From NCBI GenBank assembly GCA_041674705.1, contig JBAYVF010000006.1:25021-89020 (forward strand): a DNA stretch of 64,000 bases, in the 5' to 3' direction. This DNA comes from Aquincolibacterium sp041674705. GTDB lineage: Bacteria; Omnitrophota; Omnitrophia; Omnitrophales; Aquincolibacteriaceae. This document shows, piece after piece, positions 1 through 8,653 of this stretch. Every line of letters starts with the position of its first letter. Position 1 is the first letter of the stretch. Position numbers and translations under genes: made by a program. The notes beneath the pieces were generated by a model. That model had not been told where the DNA came from and searched no databases. It saw nothing but the letters and a program-made list of their open reading frames with translations.

Positions 1-26
1 ATTTCTTAAAACGAAGGAGTTACCAG

Positions 27-347
27 ATGGCCTCTTATGAGGATTTTCAGAAATTAGACATTAAAGTCGCTGAGATCGAGACTGTCACCCCGCACCCGAA
101 CGCGGATCGCCTCTATGTGCTGGGCATTAAGATCGGCGAGATTCGCAAGCAGATCGTGGCCGGCATTCGGGCCCATTACACGGAAGAGCAGCTGAAAGGG
201 AAGAAAATCGTCGTGATCGATAATCTGGATCCTGCCGTGATCCGCGGCGTAGAATCCCAAGGGATGCTTCTCGCGGCTTCCAACGAGACCCTTCTGACGC
301 TCATCACGCCTGAGCGTCCCATTTCAGATGGCGCCAAAGTAAAATAA
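27..347 (+). CDS. Stand-alone tRNA-binding (OB-fold) domain protein, MetRS C-terminal type
   Basis: A 106-residue protein consisting only of the tRNA-binding OB-fold found at the C-terminus of many methionyl-tRNA synthetases and in CsaA/Arc1p-like proteins. It starts with the typical YEDFQKLDIKVAEI segment, followed by HPNADRLYVL and the QIVAGIRAHYTEEQLKGKK block. The ATG follows a good ribosome binding site (AAGGAG, about 8 bases upstream). In family terms it would bind the outside corner of tRNA and help a catalytic subunit. Here it is probably either a separately encoded MetRS C-domain or a CsaA-like protein; the gene before it lies outside the window, so a neighbouring metG cannot be confirmed. 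The length is complete for a single domain and nothing looks truncated. Confidence 0.85.
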   Translation: MASYEDFQKLDIKVAEIETVTPHPNADRLYVLGIKIGEIRKQIVAGIRAHYTEEQLKGKKIVVIDNLDPAVIRGVESQGMLLAASNETLLTLITPERPISDGAKVK

Positions 348-355
348 ATAAAATC

Positions 356-436
356 GGGGAACGGCGAACGGGGAACGATGGACGCTTACGTTCCCCGCGG
401 AACGTTTCCCGACATATTCTTGTAAAAGAATATGTC
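356..436. repeat. Intergenic palindromic repeat plus perfect hairpin
   Basis: The gap between the tRNA-binding protein and the DUF1015 gene holds two inverted repeats. The first (356-410) has repeated GGGGAACG-type units answered by CGTTCCCC and GGAACGTTTCCC. The second (411-436) is a perfect 11-bp stem, GACATATTCTT / AAGAATATGTC, around a 4-base loop. No T-run follows, so it is not a classical terminator. It belongs with the other short palindromic elements scattered over the window. Confidence 0.6.
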
Positions 437-457
437 ATGTGTTAATATTCCGTCCCT

Positions 458-1792
458 ATGAACAACCCGCGCGGTTCCCGCACTTCAACAAAGCATCTTG
501 ATTTCCAGCCTTTCAAGGCTTGGCGCTATGACGCCAAGAGCGTTAAAATTTCTTCGGTCCTGGCGCCGCCTTATGATGTGATCTCTCCGGAAAAGCAAAA
601 AAAGCTTTATGAAAATTCGCCGTTTAACTGCATTCGTCTTATCCTGAATAAAAAAGATCCCGCCGATACGGACCAGAGCAATTCCTACACACGAGCTCGC
701 GATACCTTTCAGGATTGGCAGAAAAAAGGCGTCCTCATTCAGGAAAAAGAACCCTGCTACTATGTGTACCGGCAGACTTTCAAGGATCCCGTAACTCAAG
801 CCACCAAAAACCGGTTCGCGCTCTTGGGTCGCGTCCGGCTTGAGCCGTTCGAAAAAGGCATTATCGTTCCTCATGAGAAGACGCTCCGCGGCCCCAAAGA
901 AGATCGCATGCGGCTTCTGCGGACCGTACAGACCAATTTTTCTCCCGCGTTCGGTCTTTACAAAGATAAAGGATTCGAGGTCCGGAGCATGATCCAGGAC
1001 CCGATGAATTCCAGCCCTATCTTTGAGGCCGAGGACGACGACAAGATTGTGCACACGCTTTGGGCGATCGAGGATCCTGACATTATCGCCAAACTCCATA
1101 AGGCGCTGCAGTCCAAGAAAGTTTATATCGCGGACGGGCATCACCGTTATGAAACTGCGCTGGAATATGCCCGGCTGCAGAGGGAAGAGAAGCATTCGGC
1201 AGATATGGTGCTTTTCCCATTCGATTATATGTATATGGCGCTCGTGAGCTTTGATGATCCGGGGTTCATTGTTCTTCCCACGCACCGGATTCTGACGAAG
1301 CTTGGCATGGACGGCGGCGAAGCCCTTCGCCGGCTGGGAGAATATTTTAAAATCGAAAAAGTTTCGCTCGAAAAATTAAAAGAGATGACGGCTTCTTATG
1401 ATCAGGAAGGAAAGATCTTCGGAATGGTTCTCAGCGAAGGATGTTTCCTTCTCACCATGGTCGACAAGGAAAAAGCGAAAGCGCGGATGGTCCAGGGCAA
1501 GCCCGACGTTTGGTACGATCTGAACGTGAACGTGCTGGCGCATCTGATCTTTGTCGAACTCCTCGGACTTACAGAAGATCGATGGGAAGCGGTCTTGAAA
1601 TTCGAGCACACAGTTGACGGGGCCGTGGCGCCCCTGCAAAAAGGCGAGGCTGAAGCGGTTTTTCTTTTGCAGCCGCCCAAGGTCGAAATGCTCGAGAAGA
1701 TGGGCGCCGTCAACGAGCGCATGCCCCAAAAATCCACCTATTTCTATCCCAAGCTCGCGACCGGGCTTGTTTTTTATTCACATAAAGAATAA
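458..1792 (+). CDS. DUF1015 family protein (SerC-associated HTH-type hypothetical)
   Basis: A 444-residue protein matching the DUF1015 family throughout: N-terminal FQPFKAWRYD and the LAPPYDVISPE motif, a middle segment with GIIVPHEKTLRGPKEDR, and the hallmark ADGHHRYETALEYA near residue 226. The paired histidines of that motif are the most conserved feature of the family, but no reaction is established. In many bacteria the gene lies beside serine/phosphoglycerate genes; here it precedes the chorismate-utilising pabB-like gene, with about 40 bases between. No clear Shine-Dalgarno sequence precedes the ATG, which sits just after a palindromic repeat, so the exact start is less certain. Length fits the family (about 400-450). 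Confidence 0.85.
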   Translation: MNNPRGSRTSTKHLDFQPFKAWRYDAKSVKISSVLAPPYDVISPEKQKKLYENSPFNCIRLILNKKDPADTDQSNSYTRARDTFQDWQKKGVLIQEKEPCYYVYRQTFKDPVTQATKNRFALLGRVRLEPFEKGIIVPHEKTLRGPKEDRMRLLRTVQTNFSPAFGLYKDKGFEVRSMIQDPMNSSPIFEAEDDDKIVHTLWAIEDPDIIAKLHKALQSKKVYIADGHHRYETALEYARLQREEKHSADMVLFPFDYMYMALVSFDDPGFIVLPTHRILTKLGMDGGEALRRLGEYFKIEKVSLEKLKEMTASYDQEGKIFGMVLSEGCFLLTMVDKEKAKARMVQGKPDVWYDLNVNVLAHLIFVELLGLTEDRWEAVLKFEHTVDGAVAPLQKGEAEAVFLLQPPKVEMLEKMGAVNERMPQKSTYFYPKLATGLVFYSHKE

Positions 1793-1834
1793 TTTCAAGA
1801 TCCGCGAAGTCCTCACTCGTTTTTCGGGTGCCTT

Positions 1835-3193
1835 ATGCCGCTGGTGATCGAAACCTTCCGCTCTTCAAAAACTCCCTGGGAGGTTTTTCAAGCAGTTCAC
1901 GCAAGCTCCAAAACTTGCTTCTTTCTGGACAGCCCTCACCACGCCCCGCCCGATCAAGTCTATTCCTATATAGGCATGAATCCGGCCGTTGAGATCCGTC
2001 TGGAAGAAAAGGCCCTCTCTATAGAAGGCGAACTGAACGGAAAATATCCCGCCCGCGAATTTTTCCCTGTTCTCAAAAAAGCCTTCAGGAAATATCAAAC
2101 CCGTGGCCCGAACGCTTATCCGTTCTTTACAGGAGGATTCGTCGGCTATTTGGGATACGAAGCCGCAGATCTTTGCGACAAAATAAAATTCCGGGCAAAG
2201 CCGGGTCCGGACGTCCCCCGAGGCTATTGGGGTCTTTTCCGGGACGTGATCGTTTATGATCATCAAAAGTGCGTTTATTATCTCGCGGCCCATGATCGGG
2301 GAGCGGAAAAATTAAAAATTTATTTTGAAAAAGCCGCTCCGAACACAAAACAGCGTTTTAAGATGAATCGGTTGACGGCGGAAATGATGAAAGGGCAGTT
2401 CAAGGGGATGGTTAAAAAAGCCAAGGCATATATCGTGGCCGGGGATATTTATCAGGCGAATCTTTCGCAGCGTTTTTCATTCGGATACGAAGGCTCTTCT
2501 CTGGAACTTTACGGCAAGCTTCGCGCGATCAATCCGTCGCCTTTTTCCTGTTTTTTGAAAGCAGGAGATCTTGAGATCGTGAGTTCATCCCCCGAGCGGC
2601 TGGTCCGGAAGAAGGGCCGCCTGTGTGAGACGCGGCCGATCGCGGGAACGTGTCCCGCCCGTGGCGCCTCGAGGCGGGTCGCTGAGTGGCGAAAAAAACT
2701 TCTTCAAAATGAAAAAGAAAAATCCGAACATCTGATGCTCGTGGATCTTGAGCGGAACGATCTCGGCCGCGTCTGCGATTACCGCTCCGTGAAGGTTCGG
2801 GAGTTTATGACGCTTGAAAAATATTCCCACGTGGTGCACATCGTTTCCAGGATCACGGGGAAGCTTAAAAAAAACAAGGACGCGCTCGACGTGATCCGGG
2901 CCATGTTTCCTGGCGGGACGATCACGGGGTGCCCCAAGATCCGTTGCATGCAGATCATCGATGAGCTTGAGCCCGTGCAACGCGGCATCTATACCGGATC
3001 TTTGGGCTATATCGATTTTCATGGGGATATGGATCTGAACATCGTGATACGGACCCTTCTTTTGAAAAACGGAAAAGGGCATCTTCAGGTGGGCGCGGGC
3101 ATTGTGTACGATTCGGATCCGGAAAAGGAATATGAAGAGACACTTCATAAAGCAGCGGCGTTAGTGAAGGCATTAAAAGAAGCATCCATATGA
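1835..3193 (+). CDS. pabB: Chorismate-utilising enzyme: aminodeoxychorismate synthase component I (or anthranilate synthase component I)
   Basis: A 452-residue chorismate-binding family protein. The N-terminal domain carries GGFVGYLGYEAADL; the C-terminal catalytic domain carries GDIYQANLSQRF, the SSSPERLV stretch, HLMLVDLERNDLGRV, the FPGGTITGCPKI block and GAGIVYDSDPEKEYEE. It would convert chorismate plus ammonia from a glutaminase partner to 4-amino-4-deoxychorismate. The next gene is a class IV aminotransferase like PabC, and folC follows purH, so folate synthesis is the likelier role. One residue points the other way: near residue 267 the motif reads PIAGT, whereas E. coli PabB has PIKGT with a catalytic lysine and TrpE has PIAGT. 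No glutaminase (pabA/trpG) gene is in the window. PabB is preferred, with TrpE the alternative. Confidence 0.8.
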   Translation: MPLVIETFRSSKTPWEVFQAVHASSKTCFFLDSPHHAPPDQVYSYIGMNPAVEIRLEEKALSIEGELNGKYPAREFFPVLKKAFRKYQTRGPNAYPFFTGGFVGYLGYEAADLCDKIKFRAKPGPDVPRGYWGLFRDVIVYDHQKCVYYLAAHDRGAEKLKIYFEKAAPNTKQRFKMNRLTAEMMKGQFKGMVKKAKAYIVAGDIYQANLSQRFSFGYEGSSLELYGKLRAINPSPFSCFLKAGDLEIVSSSPERLVRKKGRLCETRPIAGTCPARGASRRVAEWRKKLLQNEKEKSEHLMLVDLERNDLGRVCDYRSVKVREFMTLEKYSHVVHIVSRITGKLKKNKDALDVIRAMFPGGTITGCPKIRCMQIIDELEPVQRGIYTGSLGYIDFHGDMDLNIVIRTLLLKNGKGHLQVGAGIVYDSDPEKEYEETLHKAAALVKALKEASI

Positions 3194-3265
3194 CACCAAG
3201 ACACAAGGACACAAAGTCACCAAGTGAAAAACGGGTGACTTGGCAACCTGGTGGCAGGTGACTTG
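3193..3265. repeat. Palindromic repeat, 'caccaag/gtgacttgg' family
   Basis: The gap between pabB and pabC is built from alternating ACACAAGG and GTCACCAAG units followed by the complementary GGTGACTTGG and CAGGTGACTTG units. The same family recurs between atpD and atpG (52524-52596). Its end abuts the pabC start codon. Confidence 0.55.
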
Positions 3266-3268
3266 ACG

Positions 3269-4126
3269 ATGAACTACAAAATCTATCAAAATGGAAAAGA
3301 GGTTAGCGGGGAACTTTCGTTCGATCTCATGCGAACGGAAGCGGCCGGCATTTTTGAAAGCATGCGCGCCTACGATGGCCGGATCTTTCACGAGGAAGAG
3401 CATCTCTTTCGGCTTTTAGAATCTGCAAAGACCGTGGGCTACCAACCCTTCCCTGACGCGGCGAAACTCCGTCTGGAAATAAGAATGGCGCTCAAGGCCT
3501 CCGGGCAGAAAGAGGGTTTTGTCCGTTTGACCCTATGGGAAGGAAAGACTTTTGTGGTCCTGGGAAGCCGGACGCATGCCAAAGAGCTCTACGAAAAGGG
3601 CGTGGTGCTTAAAACCGCTTCCTTTCCTCGTGGCGGACCGAACACCTTTCCCTGGCAAGCTAAGACCTCAGCGTATCAACAGGCCATTTTAGCCAGCACG
3701 GAGCCTCATCCCGACAACATCTATGAGTGGGTATTCCTGGATCAAGGGGGTTTTCTCACCGAAACACGCACCGGAAATTTTTTTATCGTCCAATCCCTCA
3801 AAAACGGAAAAGCGACGCTGTTGACACCGCCTGAGCACGGAATCTTGAATGGAGTGACCCGTAGGTTTGTGATAAAATGCGCCCTCGAACTCGGGATACC
3901 GGTCCGAGAAGTTCCGATGACCCGGCATGAATTTTTCAATGCGGATGAAGCTTTTCTTTGCAACACTTCCTGGGAGGTCCTGCCGGTCCGTGAACTCGAT
4001 GGCCGCGCGATCGGCACGGGAAAACCCGGTCCCGTCACTTTAAAACTGCACCGTTTCTTTAAAAGGAGGGTTCAACAAGATGTCACGTCACACCGTTCGC
4101 CGCGCACTCATAAGCGTCTCCGATAA
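3269..4126 (+). CDS. pabC: Class IV aminotransferase, aminodeoxychorismate lyase-like
   Basis: A 285-residue fold-type IV PLP enzyme related to aminodeoxychorismate lyase (PabC) and branched-chain or D-amino acid aminotransferases. Visible blocks are the N-terminal RTEAAGIFESMRAYDGRIF with EEHLFRL, the lysine segment WQAKTSAYQQAILA, then GGFLTETRTGNFFIV and PEHGILNGVTRRFV. Standing directly after the pabB-like gene, it most likely releases pyruvate from aminodeoxychorismate to give 4-aminobenzoate. A branched-chain aminotransferase role cannot be excluded from sequence alone. I use the ATG at 3269; the upstream in-frame GTG at 3251 lies inside a palindromic repeat. The 3' end overlaps the start of purH by 47 bases, suggesting translational coupling. 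Confidence 0.75.
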   Translation: MNYKIYQNGKEVSGELSFDLMRTEAAGIFESMRAYDGRIFHEEEHLFRLLESAKTVGYQPFPDAAKLRLEIRMALKASGQKEGFVRLTLWEGKTFVVLGSRTHAKELYEKGVVLKTASFPRGGPNTFPWQAKTSAYQQAILASTEPHPDNIYEWVFLDQGGFLTETRTGNFFIVQSLKNGKATLLTPPEHGILNGVTRRFVIKCALELGIPVREVPMTRHEFFNADEAFLCNTSWEVLPVRELDGRAIGTGKPGPVTLKLHRFFKRRVQQDVTSHRSPRTHKRLR

Positions 4127-5657
4127 AACCGGCCTTATTCCTTTCGCTAAAACACTGCGCAAGCACGGCGCGGAGATCCTCTCCACCGGCGGCACCTTGA
4201 AAGCCCTTAAAGAAGCCAAAGTTCCCGCGATGGCGGTCGAAGATTACACGGGATTTCCCGAAATGCTCGACGGGCGCGTGAAGACCCTTCACCCGAAGAT
4301 CCACGGCGGCCTTCTTTTTCTTCGTCATAAGAAAAGCCATCAAAAGCAGGTCAAGGCGCATGGCATCAAGCCCATCGATCTTGTCGTCGTGAATCTCTAT
4401 CCTTTTGAGGAAGCGACGAGCAAAGGGAACCTGAGCATGGATGACGCCAAGGAATTCATTGATATCGGCGGACCTTCGATGCTTCGTTCCGCGGCGAAGA
4501 ACTATCAGTCGGTGACCGTCATCACGGATGTCGCGGATTATGAGCGCGTCGCGAAAGAACTCGACGAACACAAAGGAAGCGTCACGGACGAAACCCGCTT
4601 CGCGCTTTCTCAGAAAGTTTTCGAAAAAACTTCCGCTTATGATGCGGTGATCAGTCAATTCATGGCCAAGCACAAGAAAAAGACGGGCGATGAACCCGCG
4701 CTGCCGTCGCAATTCGTTTTTCATTTTAAAAAAGCGCAGGATCTCCGGTATGGCGAGAACCCTCACCAGAAAGCCGCTTTTTATGTGCCGACCACACACA
4801 AGGCCTCGGCCTCCTGGACCCAGCTTCACGGCAAAGAGCTTTCCTTTAATAATCTTATGGATGTCGATGCGACGCTGGACGTCTTGGCGGAATTCAACGC
4901 GCCGGCAGCCTGTGTGATCAAACACAACAATCCGTGCGGGATCGCGCAAGACACGCAGGCCCTGGTGGCGGTCGACAAAGCGATCGATGGCGATATTCTT
5001 TCGGCGTTCGGCGGGATCGTGGGCGTGAATCGTTGCTGCGATCGCAAGATCGCGGAAAAAGTCCTCGAGAAGCTTGCCTTTTTTGAAGTCATGGTCGCGC
5101 CGTCCTTTAAACCGGGAGCCTTGAAACTTCTGAAGGCCCGGAAAAATCTCCGTCTGATCGAGGTTCATCAATTCCGCGACGAAAATCTCTACGATGTGAA
5201 GTTCCTTCGCACGGGAATCCTCGTACAGGAAAAAAACCGGCCCATCAAGGACCATATGGCAGAACTGAAGAAGAAATTGCACTTTGTCACGAAGGCCAAG
5301 CTTTCTGAAGCGGAGACCGAGGAGCTGATCTTTGCGTTCCAGTGTTCCAAGGTCGTGAAATCAAACGCGATTGTGCTGACCCAGGGCAAACACACGGTGG
5401 GGATCGGGGCGGGGCAGATGTCCCGCGTGGATTCTGTGCAGATCGCGATGCAGAAGGCCGGATACCTTACCGAAGGCGCGATGCTCGGCAGCGATGCCTT
5501 TTTCCCGATGCCGGACTCGATCGAAGCGGCGGCCAAGCACAAGATCAAAGCCATCATCCAGCCCGGCGGGTCAATCCGCGATGCGGACGTGATCGCAGCT
5601 TGCGATCAGGCGGGTATTGCGATGGCTTTCACCGGCGAGCGGCATTTTAAACATTAA
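4080..5657 (+). CDS. purH: Bifunctional AICAR transformylase / IMP cyclohydrolase
   Basis: A 525-residue PurH carrying out the last two steps of purine synthesis: formylation of AICAR using 10-formyl-tetrahydrofolate, then closure to IMP. The N-terminal methylglyoxal-synthase-like cyclohydrolase domain shows ALISVSDKTGL, STGGTLKAL and GRVKTLHPKIHGG. The transformylase domain shows DLRYGENPHQKAAFY, the catalytic KHNNPCG near residue 281, SAFGGIVG, and SDAFFPMPDSIE with IIQPGGSIRD at the end. A strong ribosome binding site (AAGGAGGG) lies just upstream, inside the end of pabC. Folate-linked neighbours (pabB, pabC, folC) fit its cofactor need. Length is normal. Confidence 0.97.
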   Translation: MSRHTVRRALISVSDKTGLIPFAKTLRKHGAEILSTGGTLKALKEAKVPAMAVEDYTGFPEMLDGRVKTLHPKIHGGLLFLRHKKSHQKQVKAHGIKPIDLVVVNLYPFEEATSKGNLSMDDAKEFIDIGGPSMLRSAAKNYQSVTVITDVADYERVAKELDEHKGSVTDETRFALSQKVFEKTSAYDAVISQFMAKHKKKTGDEPALPSQFVFHFKKAQDLRYGENPHQKAAFYVPTTHKASASWTQLHGKELSFNNLMDVDATLDVLAEFNAPAACVIKHNNPCGIAQDTQALVAVDKAIDGDILSAFGGIVGVNRCCDRKIAEKVLEKLAFFEVMVAPSFKPGALKLLKARKNLRLIEVHQFRDENLYDVKFLRTGILVQEKNRPIKDHMAELKKKLHFVTKAKLSEAETEELIFAFQCSKVVKSNAIVLTQGKHTVGIGAGQMSRVDSVQIAMQKAGYLTEGAMLGSDAFFPMPDSIEAAAKHKIKAIIQPGGSIRDADVIAACDQAGIAMAFTGERHFKH

Positions 5658-5662
5658 CGTGA

Positions 5663-5723
5663 GTACGGCGTACGGTGTACGGCGTCCCGCGTTTTTTTCT
5701 CCGTACGCCGTACGCCTTATGCC
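5663..5723. repeat. Palindromic repeat, 'tacggcgtacgg' family
   Basis: The purH-folC gap carries GTACGGCGTACGGTGTACGG answered by CCGTACGCCGTACGCC around a T-rich centre, a large imperfect hairpin. The same family is found at 11988-12046 and 57518-57587. Confidence 0.6.
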
Positions 5724-5729
5724 GTGTTT

Positions 5730-6980
5730 ATGAACTACTCCCAATCCCTTCGTTATTTAAACGCTTTCATCGATCTCGAAAAACTCGCCCAACTGCCCAA
5801 GAACCCTTTTTTCAATCTTGAACGGATGGAGCATTTGCTCAAAGCAGCGGGCCATCCGGAAAAGAATTTTTCCCCCATTCTGATCGCAGGCACTACAGGA
5901 AAAGGTTCGACCGGTTTTTTCCTCGAATCGATCCTTAAGGCCAATCGCATCCGCACGGGCTATTATCACTCACCGCATGTCGAAGATCCGCGCGAGCGAA
6001 TACGCATTCAGGGAACCATGGCATCTCCCAGGCTGTGGGCCGAAGGGCTTTCCGAGATCCAGAAACTTCTCCGCAAAAACCCTCTTCCGAAAGCCTGCGG
6101 CGTTCTGACCTATTTCGAGATCCTGACGTTTCTTGCCACTTGGATTTTTGCGAAAGCGGGTGTCAAGATCGGCATTTTCGAAATCGGGCTCGGAGGCCGG
6201 CTTGATGCAACCAATATCCTCAAAGCGCCGCTGGTGATCCTCACGCCCATTCATCTTGATCATGAAGCGTTCCTGGGCAACACGATTTCAAAGATCGCCG
6301 CTGAAAAAGCCGCGATCATCAAACCACGGAACCGCGTCGTGGTTGGGAAACAATGCCCGGAAGCGCTCCGGGTGATCCTTGGAGCCGTGAAACAAAAAAA
6401 AGGAATTTTATGGAAGGCAAAGCCGGCGACGGGTATTCCGCTCGGGCTCGCCGGGGATTTTCAAAAAATGAATGCCGGCGTCGCGTTGAAAGCCGCCGAG
6501 ATCTTGCGGAAGGATTTTAATTTGTTAATAACGCCTGAGCGATCAGGAAAAGGATTGCTGGCGAAGCACTGGAAAGGCCGGATGGAAACTTTCCTTCAAG
6601 GCGGACGCCGGTTTATCTTGGATGGCGCGCACAATCCGATTTCGATGAAAGAATTGGTTCGATCCCTCGAAATGCAGCGAGTCCGAAACCCCTGGCTTGT
6701 CTTCGGAGCAATGAATGATAAGAATAGTCGTGAGATGCTCCGGAGTCTGAGCCGGTTTTTTTCGAAGGTGGTCCTGACCGGTATCGCGGGAAATCGCGCC
6801 AAGCCTGTCGCGATGCTCGTCTCTGAGGCGAAAGGACTTTTCAAATGCGTTCTCACGGCTCAGAATGTCGAAGAGGCGTTGGATCTTGCGAGAAAAGGAA
6901 CAAATCCCGGCGCCACCGCCGTTGTCACGGGATCTTTTTATCTGGTGGGTGAGGCGCGAAGGATCTTAAACCATGTCTAA
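5730..6980 (+). CDS. folC: Folylpolyglutamate synthase / dihydrofolate synthase
   Basis: A 416-residue Mur-ligase-type enzyme that adds glutamate to dihydropteroate or folates. It has the P-loop GTTGKGSTGFFLESIL near residue 55, then YYHSPHVEDPRERI, the GIFEIGLGGRLDATNIL motif, TPIHLDHEAFLG and the DGAHNP signature (near residue 300). The C-terminal domain ends in a GATAVVTGSFYLVGEARRI segment typical of FolC. I use the ATG at 5730; an in-frame GTG two codons upstream lies in the preceding repeat. The end overlaps the mnmE start by 8 bases. Together with pabB/pabC it gives this region a folate theme. Confidence 0.93.
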   Translation: MNYSQSLRYLNAFIDLEKLAQLPKNPFFNLERMEHLLKAAGHPEKNFSPILIAGTTGKGSTGFFLESILKANRIRTGYYHSPHVEDPRERIRIQGTMASPRLWAEGLSEIQKLLRKNPLPKACGVLTYFEILTFLATWIFAKAGVKIGIFEIGLGGRLDATNILKAPLVILTPIHLDHEAFLGNTISKIAAEKAAIIKPRNRVVVGKQCPEALRVILGAVKQKKGILWKAKPATGIPLGLAGDFQKMNAGVALKAAEILRKDFNLLITPERSGKGLLAKHWKGRMETFLQGGRRFILDGAHNPISMKELVRSLEMQRVRNPWLVFGAMNDKNSREMLRSLSRFFSKVVLTGIAGNRAKPVAMLVSEAKGLFKCVLTAQNVEEALDLARKGTNPGATAVVTGSFYLVGEARRILNHV

Positions 6981-8364
6981 ACTCGATTTCGAAGACACCA
7001 TCGCCGCAATCGCGACTCCCGCGGGCGAGGGAGGCATTGCGGTGATCCGCGTCAGCGGTCCAGGGGCGTTTGAAGCCGTCGAGCCATTTTTTGTTTCCCC
7101 TGAACATGAAAAATTGAAGGATACGCCCGCCAATACGATCCGCTGGGGAAAGTTTACAGACCCTGCGGGACTTCTCGTGGATCAGGTGCTTGTCAGCTGT
7201 TTCCGCGCTCCGCGGTCCTATACCGGGCAGGACGTGATCGAGATCAGCTGTCATGGGGGTGTCGCGGTCACAAGGAAGATCCTGGGTTCTTTGCTTGGGA
7301 AAGGCGTCCGTCATGCGGAGCCCGGAGAATTCACACGCCGGGCTTTTCTGAGCGGAAAGATCGATCTTACCCAAGCAGAAGCAGTGCTCGATCTGATCCA
7401 CGCCAAAAGCGATCGCTCGCTTGACATCGCGGTTCGTCAACTTTCCGGCGCTCTTTCCCGTACGCTTAGAGAGTTAAAAGATTCGCTCGTCAGACTTTTG
7501 GCTCACATGGAAGCTTATCTTGATTTCCCGGAAGAAGACCTGGAAGTGGATGTTAAGACCGGCATGCAAAAACAATTCACAAGCGTTCAGGAAAAAATTC
7601 GCTCTCTTATCGCGGGCTTTGGACGCAACCAGTTGATCCGCGAAGGCATGCTCGTGACCCTCGTGGGAAAACCCAATGTCGGGAAATCCTCGCTTTTTAA
7701 CTCGCTTCTTGAGCGCGACCGCGCGCTTGTTTCCGATCTGCCGCACACCACGCGCGATCATTTAGAAGAAGCTCTTGAGATCCGCGGGCTCTATATCCGT
7801 CTGCGAGACACCGCAGGACTTATTTCTACGCCGGAACATCCCCTGGATAAAATGGGTATGGACCGCACCTTGGAGGCGATCAAGGAAAGCCACGTCGTGC
7901 TTTATGTGATGGATGGTTCCGTGCCGATCGAGGAGCAAGATCGCCACGTTTTTAAAAATATTCCCCAGGACAAGACCGTGCTTGTGCTTATAAATAAATC
8001 CGATCTCTCCTCCCGGGTCAAAGTGAAGGAGCTTAAGCTGTTCTTGGAAGAAAAACCCCTGATCCGGATCTCCGCAAAGACGCGCGAGGGATTCGGGGAG
8101 CTCGAAGAAAAGATCGCGGGGTGTTTGGAGAAAGGAACTTCCGAGGCGGGGGAGCAGATCACGAAACTCCGTCATAAAAAGGCATTAGAATCCGCGCTCG
8201 AAGCGATACAACGAGCTGAGGGCTCATTTAAAGGAAAAATGTCACTCGAATTTGTGACGCCCGACCTTCGCTTGGCCCTGGAAGCCATGAAAGAGCTGAC
8301 AGGAGAGGTTTATTCCGAGGATCTTCTGGATGTGATCTTCTCGGAATTCTGCATTGGCAAATAA
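6973..8364 (+). CDS. mnmE: tRNA uridine-5-carboxymethylaminomethyl modification GTPase MnmE
   Basis: A 463-residue MnmE (TrmE), which works with MnmG to modify U34 of certain tRNAs in the cytoplasm. The N-terminal folate-binding domain begins DTIAAIATPAGEGGIAVIRVSG. The helical domain carries the inserted G domain, with P-loop GKPNVGKSSLFN near residue 233, DTAGL and the NKSD specificity motif. The protein ends in the conserved C-terminal CIGK. All family landmarks and the length are normal. It is translationally coupled to folC through an overlap; the partner mnmG is not in the window. Confidence 0.97.
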   Translation: MSKLDFEDTIAAIATPAGEGGIAVIRVSGPGAFEAVEPFFVSPEHEKLKDTPANTIRWGKFTDPAGLLVDQVLVSCFRAPRSYTGQDVIEISCHGGVAVTRKILGSLLGKGVRHAEPGEFTRRAFLSGKIDLTQAEAVLDLIHAKSDRSLDIAVRQLSGALSRTLRELKDSLVRLLAHMEAYLDFPEEDLEVDVKTGMQKQFTSVQEKIRSLIAGFGRNQLIREGMLVTLVGKPNVGKSSLFNSLLERDRALVSDLPHTTRDHLEEALEIRGLYIRLRDTAGLISTPEHPLDKMGMDRTLEAIKESHVVLYVMDGSVPIEEQDRHVFKNIPQDKTVLVLINKSDLSSRVKVKELKLFLEEKPLIRISAKTREGFGELEEKIAGCLEKGTSEAGEQITKLRHKKALESALEAIQRAEGSFKGKMSLEFVTPDLRLALEAMKELTGEVYSEDLLDVIFSEFCIGK

Positions 8365-8397
8365 ATTTTCAGAAACATTGAAAATTTATTTTAAATA
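8361..8397 (+). terminator. Possible terminator after mnmE
   Basis: An AT-rich inverted repeat, ATAAATTTTC / GAAAATTTAT with a 10-base loop, overlaps the mnmE stop and is followed by TTTTAAAT. It is weak in GC, so this is a plausible rather than certain terminator. Confidence 0.4.
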
Positions 8398-8400
8398 GCG

Positions 8401-8428
8401 TTGACATCAGAAGTTTCTTTGCTATCCT
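8401..8428 (+). promoter_or_regulatory. Sigma-70-type promoter upstream of nrdJ leader
   Basis: A perfect -35 box TTGACA (8401-8406), a 16-base spacer and a -10-like TATCCT (8423-8428) lie just after mnmE. It would give nrdJ a leader of about 370 nt. A second promoter nearer the NrdR boxes is possible but not clear. Confidence 0.45.
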
Positions 8429-8458
8429 TGTCTCGATTTATTTTCTAAAGGGTGACAA

Positions 8459-8506
8459 GGATTGCCCCAATTTCAAATTTGTTGAAATTGATAGGTATTG
8501 GGACTA
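8459..8506 (+). repeat. Short copy of the 'gccccaattt ... ggtattgggact' repeat
   Basis: GATTGCCCCAATTT is followed by AAATTGATAGGTATTGGGACT. It matches the 3' half of the 93-bp repeat that immediately precedes the genes at 41349 (minus) and 49573 (plus). Here the expected ATG is replaced by AGA. Confidence 0.6.
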
Positions 8507-8653
8507 GAATTCCTCTCGCCGAGCAAATTTGAAAAAATTTTCGATAAGAAAAATAAAAGGCCCATGATTTTTAAAGATTTGATTCGCCGGCAGCGGGAAA
8601 AAAGAAGCGAGAGTCTTCGCGTGAGTTCGAAGCCCGGAAAAAAGAAAACGTAA
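8498..8653 (+). CDS. Possible small basic protein in the nrdJ leader (weak)
   Basis: An open frame of 51 codons starting from TTG at 8498, or 29 codons from ATG at 8564, ending at TAA 8651-8653. The product is strongly basic in its second half (KDLIRRQREKRSE near the middle, ending GKKKT). I do not recognise a family. There is no good ribosome binding site for either start, and the 5' part overlaps a repeat element, so it may simply be a chance frame. The region otherwise shows only the promoter, the repeat and the NrdR boxes. Confidence 0.2.
   Translation: MGLEFLSPSKFEKIFDKKNKRPMIFKDLIRRQREKRSESLRVSSKPGKKKT

Noticed and set aside
485..1285. Minus-strand ORF of 266 codons opposite the DUF1015 gene
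   Set aside because: Antisense to a conserved gene and without recognisable motifs.
3251..3268. GTG start for pabC
   Set aside because: The extra six codons lie in a palindromic repeat; ATG 3269 gives the family-like N-terminus.
4083..5282. Long minus-strand ORF (399 codons) opposite purH
   Set aside because: It lies fully antisense to the well-supported purH, has no family-like segments and no ribosome binding site; it is a composition shadow.
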